From positions 1,610,243-1,634,122 of the forward strand of contig BFEA01000033.1 in NCBI GenBank assembly GCA_003427395.1: 23,880 nt of DNA. Reading direction: 5' to 3'. This document shows positions 9,737 through 19,475 of the stretch, piece by piece. The stretch is from Chara braunii. Lineage: Eukaryota; Streptophyta; Charophyceae; Charales; Characeae. The notes below the pieces were generated by a model. It searched no databases. It saw nothing but the letters and a program-made list of their open reading frames with translations, and was not told the origin of the DNA. The translations under genes were made by a program, and so were the position numbers. How positions within the stretch are numbered: position 1 is the stretch's first letter; each line of letters begins with the position of its first letter.

Positions 9737-12446
9737 GTGACTTTCCTCTGGAATGTTGTACGACTTTATGTGGATATTTGGTCACGCTCATCAGCCTTAT
9801 TGAGAAGCAGGGATCTTAATCTACTTCTTTGCTTTGCTGTTTGTGGTTTAATTATCTGCGGACAAATTCTGTGGGGAATCAAGTTGGTTGATTTTATTGT
9901 CAATTTTTTTTATGGGAAGCAACAGATCGATGACGGTTGGGAAAGTCCGCTCGTGTATGCTCTGTTTTCTCCATGGTCAAGACATCTTTACATTGGGAGT
10001 ACTGGAAGGGATCTACATTCTCACTGGAGGGAACATGTCTACCGTGGGTGTTCGATAATGGTGGTTGAGGGGGGAAGAAGAAACAAGAAACTATACTGAT
10101 GGTTGCTGCGGTGTGGGGTACATACGTATGTGGCTATTTCGTTGTGCAAGTGTTATGAGGAGGAGCTGTTGGATACGGAGAAATTTTTCATCCGCTTATT
10201 TTCACCCGCCTTGAATAGTCGGGACAAACGAATGAGATCAAGGAAATGTAGACATGGTTTAAGAGAACGTCTGCGTCGGAAGGATCAAGGATTGCAGTCA
10301 GGTAAGGTGCGGTGTATTAAATCTAGACTACAGACTGGGAGAAATTCTCTGCTTGTTTTCCATGTTGTTAACGGGCAGGTAACTAGGAGTCCGTTGGGAG
10401 TTCTAAGTAGCTGTAAAGAAATATCTGTGGGTTGTACTGTGGTCAGATGTCAAGGTGGAGATCTGCTTTTGGATCGTTGGAAAGTTCTGCGAAGGTTATT
10501 CAGAGGTAGTATTGTTTCCTGTGAGTTTGGAAGGGTGGAGTTGCGACATGCACGAGGTTGGTTGAAGAACGGTGTCACATTGACTTTCGAGAATATCATT
10601 CCTTTTCTGAGTCATTCTCTGTCTCTGAAAGACCCTCTTGTACATTTTCTTAGTGATCCTGGCAGTCGGGTGGCTCGGAAAGTATGGGATTTCGACCAAC
10701 TGGTCGCTACGTATATGGCCATTCGAACGTTTAGTGAGAAGAGAACGAGATTTCGCTTGCGCTGTATTCTCGCTCAAACTGCTTTCTCAAGGTTTGGAGT
10801 TAGAATTAGGACGAGGATTGTCTTTCAGATTGTGTTTGCCGATTACTTGTGCAAAGCGAAGATCGGAAAACTTTGCGCGTTGTTGATTTCGCGCTTGGAT
10901 ATTAGTGTCGAATGGGGTCGTATGTTAACTCGTCGAATGCGTGTGTTTTGGTGCCGAAACAGAAGTGTTGGGGATATTTTACACAATTTTTTGACGTTTT
11001 CGAGGCTTGAGGAATTTCACTGCTCCTGCACAAGTTGTGACCTAAGGTTTCCTCGTGTTGATAACCACGTTTCTTTTCGGATAAACGACTCTGATCTTTT
11101 TCTCTCTTGGATGAGAATTTGAAGAATTTGCTCCGACCGATAAGGAAACAGTCGTTGGATTGGCTTCGATCTCAAGTTTTGTCCGGGTTCTCTGATCATC
11201 CGTCTCTGGCCCCCGTTGACTGATATGCTCTGACTGATGATTTGCTATGTGGTTGTTTTAAGGAGTTTGATTCTTCCCTACCTGGGTTTAGTGAAGATGA
11301 TTTGGAGCCTTCTCGTCTTCTTCTCCGTGGTCTTGTATGCTACCCAATCGACCATAATATGGGAGATACGATGGTGTGTTGTCCGAAGGTATACGAGTCA
11401 GGTATGACGCAGCTATTTATTGGCAATCCATCCTTTGTTTTGTGCAATGCCGAGGAGCGGGTGATTGTGGAAGATTGTCGCGTTGAGTATGAACGATTAA
11501 AGTTGCAAACCGTTGGAAGATGGGACAAGGGTGGAAGTCTTGGTAGAGCCTATTGTATTCCTAAACATAAAGATACTACTCGATGGAGACCTATATGCCC
11601 CTCCTATCCGGTGAATGCTCTCCTTTGGAATCTGCCAAAAAACTTCAACTTTAACATGCGTAGCACGGATGGGTTGCTTGGGTGTCTACCCGAAATTAAT
11701 AAGAACTTGAGGAAAAAAGATGTGGTGATTGGTGCGTCTTTTGACGTAAAGGAGATGTTTTCGAATCTCCCGCACTCTTCGATTTTGAAAGCCTTGAGAT
11801 GGGTTATAAATTTTTGGATTGAGAAGGAGGTTCATTCGGTGGGGGTGAAGAAGCAGGGGAAAGGTGCGAGATTAGTAAGAGGAAAAAGCGAGGTAGGTTG
11901 AAAGTGTATACCGCTGAAAAGTATTATGTCTTCGTGGTTGTAGGCTTGTTGACGACGTCTTTTTTTTTTTTTATTCCGAAGAATGGGACTGACTGGGGGA
12001 AAGGGGAACGTTTGATTGAAAGATTAAGTCATTGTTACGACAGTAATTTGAAGTTGGAAAGGATAAGCAAAAGGAATGACTGGGGTTTCCTTGGCTGCGT
12101 GCTCAGCATCATTGAGGGCAAGATAGGGGTAATTTGTCATCCGTTGATCAAGAATCAGTTGTGTGGAGTCGAAGGGAGGCTACGTTTCCAAAATATTCAA
12201 GATTTTTCTTCCTTTTAAAATCAGCAACAGAAGTTGGCAATGATTGGTTCCTTCCTTCACCGAGCCAAGTTTTTTTCCACTTCTAAGGACTTCGCTTTCC
12301 TTTTGTTATTCTCTTTGAAATGCGAGCTTTGGATGAAAGGTTATCCCGATGAATTTTTTGATAGTGCTCTGGTGAAATTTTCGAAGAAATTCGGTGGTTT
12401 GTGGAATGGATGGATACCGGTTTTAACCAGTTGGAACCGTTTTTGA
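9737..12446 (+). pseudogene. PLE-2 ORF2: GIY-YIG endonuclease + reverse transcriptase (damaged)
   Basis: About 900 codons. A hydrophobic leader (about 9800-9910) precedes GIY-YIG: VYALFSPWSRHLYIGSTGR (9953-10012), WREH, then a catalytic-Glu helix EKFFIRLFSPALN near 10175-10215. TGA at 10097-10099 interrupts the domain. The linker (to about 11080) ends HCSCTSCDLRFPRVDNHVSFR-like. A frame change near 11100 and TGA 11221-11223 precede the RT: IDHNMGDTMV (about 11348), IPKHKD...RPICP (about 11555-11600), motif A SFDVKEMF (about 11737-11760). About 45 residues containing motif B are missing around 11880-11910 relative to PLE-3. Motif C RLVDDV survives at 11942-11959, but in another frame. TAA at 12216-12218 interrupts the C-terminal region, which ends at TGA 12446. 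No ATG precedes the GIY-YIG core in this frame. Confidence 0.86.
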
Positions 12447-12468
12447 GGGAAACGTGAGGGGTATTGTC

Positions 12469-12487
12469 ACCCCCGCCTTTCGGGGGT
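12469..12487 (+). terminator. Strong hairpin 22 bp after PLE-2 ORF2
   Basis: ACCCCCG (12469-12475) pairs perfectly with CGGGGGT (12481-12487) around a CCTTT loop, just downstream of the ORF2 stop. It could be a 3'-end or template-recognition structure of the element RNA. The shape resembles a bacterial terminator, but nothing here is bacterial, so the label is structural only. I see no equivalent right after ORF2 in PLE-3. Confidence 0.4.
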
Positions 12488-12580
12488 TTGTTGGTATTTT
12501 TCTGTTACTTGGGCATGATGTGGGTATATTGTTTTGAGGAGATAGGGGGTCTTCTTTGCGAAGGTGTTCTTCGAGGAGTT

Positions 12581-13298
12581 AGGGGGTCTTTTTTCTGCGA
12601 ACCCTCTACTGTTTTTTTTTTCTTTCCTTTTAGTGTGGTTCGAGCACTTTTTGGACTATTGATCTATGTGAGAAAGTCATGTCGGCAGATTGACAAATGA
12701 CTATCTCTTAACTGGTCTATCTTTTATTTTAGTAATTTTTCCTTTCTTCTTCTTTTCTATTTCTTTTTTCTGCCTCAGGATCCGGCAGACGTTACCTAGT
12801 AGCTAGATAGATGAATTTGGACAGACAACAAGTCCAGGATGTTTTCTCAGGGTTCTGACGATATTTTCCCACTGGTTGGTTTCCTTTTTTTAGCGACCTG
12901 GATTGTTGTGAAGGGGTGTAGCTGATAGTGGTACTTGAAATTGTGGGTACTTTGGTACTGTGGGTTTTGCGCGACTTCCTTTTACGTCTTCGATGGAACA
13001 AGTTGAGCCTTCATGTCAACTATTAAGTCTTTGACGACCAAAGTCCATCGTACCGACTTTTATGCCCCTGATTATCCTGGTTCTGGCGGCCAGGTGAAAC
13101 CGATAGGGTTTTCGCCATGACTGTACTTCAAGTTTTATTTTAATATACAAAGTCGCGTTCGGGACATGAGTCATCGTCTTGTTTTCTCCCTCCTCTTCTC
13201 CTCCGCTCCTTTCCTGTTTGTCTCTCTTCTTTTCCTCCTCTGGGTCGTCATTCGACTCTGTTATAAGATTGCCACGGTTGTGTCGAAAGTTATCATAC
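12581..13298 (+). repeat. PLE-2 3' pLTR
   Basis: This is the second copy of the 7569-8289 repeat, ending TTATCATAC before the right target duplication. It is preceded by a partial extra start, TAGGGGGTCTTCTTTGCGAA (12543-12562), a near copy of its own first bases (12580-12602). Its pyrimidine tract plus GCCTCAGGATCC is conserved near 12735-12785. Confidence 0.88.
13064..13109 (+). ncRNA. Hammerhead ribozyme motif, PLE-2 3' pLTR (degenerate)
   Basis: This aligns with 8054-8099. Stem II is perfect here (CCTGG/CCAGG, 13076-13080 with 13090-13094). The core, however, reads CTGATTA (13068-13074, the invariant G8 changed to T), and stem III reads AC-CG-AT with a broken second pair. It is probably inactive, and it helps show which parts vary. 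Confidence 0.65.
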
Positions 13299-14190
13299 TA
13301 GGGATAGGTACCTAAAAAATGACTAAGTATATGAAAAAAAAAAGAAATGTGGGCTCTATTTTACGATGAAAGCAAAGAAGGGTCTGAGACCTAGGGATAG
13401 GTACCTAAAAGACGAATGAGTATAAATAAATAAATAAATAAATAAATAAATTTACGGCTTCATTTTTCAACGAAAGCAAAGAAGGGACTATGGCGTAGGG
13501 ATAGGTAACTAAAAGACGACTAAGTATACGAAGAAAAAAAAAAAACTTTGAGCTCTATTTTTCGACGAATGCAAAGAAGGCCCTAAGGTCTAAGGATAAG
13601 TACCTAAAAAACGATCAAATATACGAAGAAAAAAAAAACTTTGGGCTCTATTTTTCGGCGAAAGCAAAGAAGGGTCTAGGGCCGAGGGCCTAGGGATAGG
13701 TACCTAAAAAACGACTAAGTATATGAAGAAAAAAAAAAAACCTTTGGGCTTCATTTTTTGGACAATGCAAAGATGTATCTGTGGCATAGGAATAGGTACC
13801 TAAGAAATGGTTGAGTATACATTCAAATATTACAAACAGAATTGAGTAACTATGGACTCTATTTTTCTATGAAAGCAAAGTATGGTTTAGGGCCTAGGGA
13901 TAGGTAACTAATAAACGACTAAGTATACGAAGAAAAATAAAAAAATTATGGGCTCTATTTTTCGACGAAAGCAAATAAGCGTTCAGGACATAGGGATACG
14001 TACATGAAAAACGACTGAGTATACGAAGAAAAAGAAAAAAAAATGTTGAGCTGTATTTTTCGACGAAGCAAAGAAGATCCTAGGGTCTAGGGATAGGTAC
14101 CTAAAAAACGACTAAGTATACAAAGAGAAAAATATAAACTCAGGGCCTAAGGCATAGGGATAAGTAACTAAAAAACGACCAAGTATGCGA
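13299..14190. repeat. ~97-bp satellite array, block D
   Basis: Ten units have their GGGATAGGTACC-like word at about 13301, 13392, 13498, 13592, 13692, 13790, 13888, 13993, 14092 and 14157. Spacing is about 89-105 bp, with the last unit short (65 bp). Each unit has an A tract of about 8-13. One unit contains a (TAAA)n microsatellite at 13424-13453. The first 10 bp are the right copy of the PLE-2 target duplication. Confidence 0.92.
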
Positions 14191-14286
14191 AGGATATCTC
14201 ACTTTTACATATGTGTTGTTGGGAATTTCTTTGGATTAACGTCATTATGATTCTTCAAATATTTTAAGGTCGGTTAACCATATGTC
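14191..14286. other. Spacer between satellite array and PLE-3
   Basis: This AT-rich stretch starts GATATCTCACTTTTACATATG. It has no satellite similarity and no match to the other PLE-3 flank. It could be flanking DNA or an extra 3' end of PLE-3. Confidence 0.45.
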
Positions 14287-14920
14287 ATGGTGATGAGAAC
14301 ATCAATCCAAATAAGGTAGATGGAGCAACATATATCAAAGAGCATTCATAGCAGACATAATGAGGAAAAAACCCACAGAAGGAGAAGAAAGGGAAAGAGA
14401 AGGTGGAAGTGAGTAGTACACAGTATACAATTCTCCCGAACGCGATGGCGTCAAATGATATTCGAAAAGCACAATCGAATCAACTCGAACCATAAATAGG
14501 AATCATGCCCGTAGTCATCAAGATCCTGTCCGAGTATCTGGCGGTCGACCCTACATGTTTCATCCGGCCGCCAGAGCCGGAATCATCAGGGGTCTATTAT
14601 CACTGTGGAGATAAAAAGTAACTGTGCATACTCAATATATAGGAACTGCCTAGCACTACGACCACTCTAGACTATTCCTTTGGTCCAACTAAAGAGTCCA
14701 AATCATCTACCGCCAGAAGAAAAAAAAAACAGACCCAACGGGGTCCAGCACCAGACCGGGTCACGTCAACAACTCACCTCAGGGGCACAGAAACCCCACC
14801 CAGACATAAAAATAGTGGTTCAGCCGGCACGGCTGCAGACCCAAAACTCAGGGCCCTTCAACAGAAAAGGCCCAAACGTCAATGGGTCAAAAATCATACT
14901 GAACAGGTGCCCCAGACAGG
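14287..14920 (-). repeat. PLE-3 3' pLTR
   Basis: This direct repeat of 19476-20080 runs from ATGGTGATGAGAACATCAATC to CCCAGACAGG. It has about 30 extra bp near 14413-14442 absent from the other copy, plus scattered substitutions. The short open frame starting at 14680 exists in both copies only because the repeat is duplicated. Confidence 0.9.
14547..14594 (-). ncRNA. Hammerhead ribozyme motif (type I), PLE-3 3' pLTR
   Basis: Read on the minus strand: stem I GACCC/GGGTC (14590-14594 with 14547-14551), core CTGATGA (14583-14589), U-U mismatch, stem II TCCGG/CCGGA with loop CTCTGGCGG, GAA, stem III AC-AT-GT, cleavage triplet GTA ending at 14552. All helices are intact. Stem sequences differ from PLE-2 while pairing is kept. 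Confidence 0.78.
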
Positions 14921-14970
14921 TACCCATCATTCAATATGCGTCTCATATTTACTGCATTCGGGAAAGAGTC

Positions 14971-17659
14971 TCATCTAGTTAACAATCGAACCCAGTGGCT
15001 CCATATATCTCCAAATTTCATGGAAAAGCTCATCAATGCATTGTCAAAGTAAACATATGTAAACCCCCGAAGCCTCGGTTCAATCTCTAATGAAAGTAGA
15101 AAAACGCCCACAGCCTCAGGCATACTCATAAACCTCTTCGCTCGGTGCAAAAAGGATGTAATGGCAGCCATCTTCAACTGCTTACTAGAGTAGGAACCCG
15201 CATCCTGCAAGTTTTGGAAAATGAGAAGCCTTCTTCTTACCGCTGCTTGGTTTTTGTTCACCGCAGCAGTTCTCACGCCCTGAGGTGCCCCAAAATTCTT
15301 GACAAGACAACCCAAGAAATCCCATGAATCAGATCGATTGGTATATTCCAACGTAAGATTACTATCGTAAGAGCCCTCGAAGGCACTCAAATCTTTCATG
15401 TCCTCCTCTCTTCAACCTTGTTCTCCTTAGTAAACTTAATAAAGATTGACACGTTGTCGATCAACCGTATCCCATACACTAAGACCTTGTCCGCACCTAG
15501 CGACAACAAAAACATGAACTCAGCGTCAACACACAGCAGACAAGCAAAAGCTGGGCTAGATGGTTTACCCATCGGAATACCAATAACCTGACGCAAAACC
15601 TTCCCACCAATCATCGTGAATGTTTTATCCAAATCAAATTTAACAAAATCAATGAGATCAACAAATTCAATTGTGTCCCATCCCTCCTGTCTGCTATGCC
15701 TCATCAGTTTTGCACCTTTGCCCTGTCTCTTGGTCATAACCTTGACAACACCATCTCTCATTAAAAAGCCAATTAGTCACTCAAGGGCCTGAATGATCGA
15801 CAAGTAGGGAAAATTGCAAAACATCCCCTTCACGTCATAAGAAGCAGTCAGCAATTCCTCTTCCCTACTCACATTAGCGTTGATTGCTGACACATAATGT
15901 GACAGAAGATCTGTACTCTTCATGTTAAAATGCGATCTCTTCGGTAGCTGCCACACCATCTCATTAACCACTGACGAAACTTTCTTTGAACCACGCACAT
16001 TACATTCAGAAAAGAACGGGCAAATGGGCCGCCATTTGTTAATGTCCTTATGCTTAGGGATAATATACGCTCGGCCCAGTTTCCCTTTTTTGTTCCATTT
16101 TGCAAACTCATTCAACCCTTGTTTCTTGTACTCCATTTCCAACCTGCAGAGCAATTGACCCTCATCCTCGACCACAACCTCAAATCCCACATTATCAAAA
16201 AACAATTTGTCGAGACTTTTTTGATAGAAAGTCAGGCAACACACCAAAGTGTCACCTGGGTTATGGTCAATCGGGACGCAGACCATCACAGTTACTTTTT
16301 CTCTCCACTTAAGTATATCCTCCAGTCGGATATGCTCCCCCAACTTCTCGCAGTTGCGGTCAAGACTGAAACAATTCGTCAAATTTATCGATCGGGGCGG
16401 CTACACATCTAATCATATATCAGAAAAACTTTTTTCGATCTCCTTTCTCAATTTTACCGTCATATTCCGAGTTGCAGGGACCACAATGTTGCGGTTATTC
16501 CTCAGCCATGGTGGAGTCAACTCATTTGTACCAAGGCGATAACAAAAATTATCATTAATCCTGGCCCCAAATCCTTCATGCTATGCACAAGTACATGTCA
16601 ATTCCCCTTTCTGTGCAAACTTACGAAAATTAAAGAGAATATCCCCAATATTTTGATTCTTAACCTAGACAACCCGCGCTCGTCTGATTAGCAGCTCCTT
16701 CCAATCCCTATTAAGCTTGGCACCCCTGATCATCCCTTTACATAATTATCGTATGCTAGGCTTACTCAAACGGTGATCGTGCGTGATTCGTACAATCAAC
16801 CTCCACCTCATGTTGACCTGAAAACCCCTCCTTAAAGCTCCAGACAAAATCAACCGGAGAGAGCTACGAGTTTGCTTCTCAGAAAAGGCACGAATCGTCA
16901 AAAAGCACCGTACCAACAAACCAAGTCTCATGCATAAAGGTCCTTCCTAGTGCACGGTCTCGCCAAGAGTTGTGCTAATGCAGGTTTAAGATAACTCAAC
17001 TTGAAACAAAACGACACGATACAGTCCAAGACGATAGACGCCGCCGCACATAGCATATCGCGACTCTCTTCAAAATCATTTTCTCCCCATTAATATTCAT
17101 GACAGACGACCCAAATGTCCGTTTCAACAGTTTCCAATTATCAGTCAGTCGACTTCCCCCTTAACAGTGGACACCAATCTTAGTAACCCCTCAGCTAACG
17201 CAATCCTCCAAAATTTTAATTACTGATATGAAGCAGTTACCGTCAGAATCGTAGAAGGATAAATGTGTCTATTGTAGTGTTGGTCAGACTTTTCCCTTCT
17301 TTCAACTTCCTCACACATCTTTCTCTCTTACCTCTCCTCCGACGCTTACCTTTCTGCCTCGTATCCCTAGTATTAAGACGCGGATTAATTAGACGTATCA
17401 AATTCCTCTCAACCATTAGCAAGTCCCGTGGTAAACATCGACAAACAAGAATTATTACGAATTGTGCAATGCCAATCCTACGAAGCCATGCATACAACTG
17501 ATGATTTCGTTTCCCATTTCCAATAACAACCCCGTCCAGACATCGGTACCGGTGTTCGTTCCACCGTACCGCCAAAGATCGTCCAGTCGAACCAACATAC
17601 ACATGTTTTGACCATGGCGAAACCAAAGCATAGACCCACGGCCCCTCACAGTAGTCCAA
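14971..17659 (-). pseudogene. PLE-3 ORF2: GIY-YIG endonuclease + reverse transcriptase (damaged)
   Basis: The GIY-YIG domain is the clearest of the three: WVYALVSPWSKHVYVGSTGR (about 17580-17640), RWNEH, and a VERNLIRLINPRLN Glu helix near 17380-17415. The linker is heavily broken; an NIGDIL...CTCA stretch lies near 16610-16650. The RT begins with IDHNPGDTLV (about 16250), then IPKHKD...RPICP (about 16020-16065), motif A SYDVKGMF (about 15825-15845), motif B GIPMGKPSSPA (about 15550-15585) and FLGC (about 15310). Motif C reads RLIDNV, so the second catalytic Asp is Asn (codon 15453-15455). Stops include TGA 15777-15779, replacing a Trp, with a frame change near 15397. The C-terminal FLHRAK...YFDNAL...SFSMKFG block matches PLE-2, and the frame ends at 14971. 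This copy is dead by several criteria. Confidence 0.86.
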
Positions 17660-17928
17660 TTCCGCATCATTCTCTCAAATTGCCTCTACGTACTTTCGCA
17701 ACTTCAGGGCCTATGGAATGCAACCTAATAAAGTCATCCTCATAACAACACTAATAGAAAAGTCATTAAACTTTTTGTCACGAAGGAAGAAATCCACGCA
17801 TTTACCAACCTTCATCCCACAATGACAATCTTCATTCTTACCTACCAGTGCACCCTTTGTTCTATCCTCACGAAGCTGTCAGCAATAAGACACCCACTTT
17901 CATAAGTAATCTCGTTCGGGAACCCGTT

Positions 17929-19382
17929 TTAGAGTTTCACGGATTGTCCATCTTCCGACACGGAAGCATCATCATGCACCGGGGAATCTTCCGAAACCTC
18001 GTGCACTGATTCAACATTATCGCTCTCCTTGCTTCCATTACCAGCTTTACCCAGGGCCTTGTCAGCCCTGTATTCAGCGATGTCTACTATCATCAAGTCA
18101 ATCGTCTGAAGTTTCAAACCAGTCTCCCGGCACAGCATCACCAATCCAGATTTTTTGTAGTTCCTCAAGTCTTTCTTTTGTGCTTCAATAAAATGAAAAC
18201 GTTCGTTAGCAGCTCCAGATGATTCCGCACACCCCCCCATATCTCATCGAGGAGTAGCTATCAAGCCTTTCCTAGTAGAGCAGTTAGCGACAGCCTCCAG
18301 CCTCGTTTTTAGATTCGTACCCCCTCTCTCACGTTGTGTGTCAGATTCCTCAGCAGGTACTTTGCTGAGCTGCTCCTTGAGCTTAATCACCTCTCCTTCG
18401 GCAACAACCTGCTTCCCTTTAAGCACTTCGGTCTCCCGACTTGCCGCACGATGCATCTCTTTCATCTTGACATACTCCTGTTTCCATTTGTCTACTTCTC
18501 TGATGATGGCTGCGAAGATCCACGTGGCAGTCCATCGGGAGTGCCGATTACGACGCTGCCACTCTTGTTTGCCTGGTCGCAAAGCTTCCCCCTTCCACGC
18601 CTCAACTTCCTCCCTATCTTTCATCCCCTGTATCTTCAACCTGCTAACTTCAGTACATAAGCCATCAAGCTTCGATTCAAAGTTACCTTTGGCCAAAGCA
18701 GAAGATCTCAACTGGTCGATCTCCTGTTTCATAGAGAATATGTCATCCTCTGCGACTTTCTTCACAATCACCTGCTGCTTAAGCTCCATGATTTCCTTAT
18801 GAAGCGTAGCAACCTTACTACCCTCGTTAACCACATCCTCCTTTAATAGTAGTCTCCCCAAACGGTCATTCTCCTTACGTATCTTCTCCATTTCTTCCGA
18901 TACAGTGACCTCATCTCCCGTCTTCTTCATTGCATCGTTCTTCTCCTCCATACGCTTATCCAATCGAGCACTCATTTCTGCCTCAGGGCGCTCTCGTTCC
19001 TTCCTCCACTCGTCTTTTTTATCCTCTTCCTCTTTAATTCTCCTAGTCTTCTCTTCTTCTTCCTTCTATTTGGCTTCTCTCTCCTCATCAGCCAAAGTCT
19101 TTGCAAAGCAGCGATCCAATTTCTCTTGGTTAGTCCTCCAAAAATCCGGTCGTGCGTACGAAGAGAACCGATTCCGTATCCAGACGAATAACTCGAGGAG
19201 GCAAACCCAACGTTCGACGCTTGGCCAGAAGAACCAGAAGCAGGATAAGTAAGTAACAGAAGCGGGGTGGCATTAGCACAGGTGGCATGACCTTTGCCAT
19301 AACCTCGGTGCGGTCACTCACGCTAAAAATGGTTAGGAAATCCACAACTATAGCAAGATCTAGGAGGAAATTGTCCTGCCAT
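17929..19382 (-). pseudogene. PLE-3 ORF1: gag-like CCHC/coiled-coil protein (damaged)
   Basis: The ATG at 19380-19382 leads to a knuckle CYSCGFPNHF whose final Cys codon is now TGA, with a TAG three codons earlier. A frame change near 19150 enters TNQEKLDRCFAKTLADEERE, then a TAG near 19066. A long coiled coil (18975 down to about 18250) follows, with heptads such as KIRKENDRLGRLLLKEDV and an ALRPG motif (EALRPGKQEWQRR, near 18570). TGA at 18244-18246 follows a Pro-Arg. The conserved C-terminal domain (LVMLCRETGLKLQT...VDIAEYRADKAL, about 18070-18155) and an acidic tail end at the stop at 17929. The architecture equals PLE-1 and PLE-2 ORF1; RNA binding is inferred. Confidence 0.8.
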
Positions 19383-19475
19383 GACAGCCGCACAATAGAG
19401 TAGGTCAGTCACTCCAAAGTCAACGGGCCACACTCTTGTAGTGCAATCTCTACAGAGGTTACCTACGTAGAATAA

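Larger units (their letters stand above)
7569..13298 (+). mobile_element. PLE-2: permuted Penelope-like retroelement with pLTRs
   Basis: This 5.7-kb plus-strand insertion runs 5' pLTR (7569-8289), damaged ORF1 (8352-9722), damaged ORF2 (about 9737-12446), 3' pLTR (12581-13298). It is flanked by a 10-bp target duplication. Direct terminal repeats carrying a hammerhead ribozyme are a known PLE hallmark, arising from tandem or partially templated insertion. Multiple stops, frameshifts and the loss of RT motif B mean this copy cannot supply its own proteins. Confidence 0.87.
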
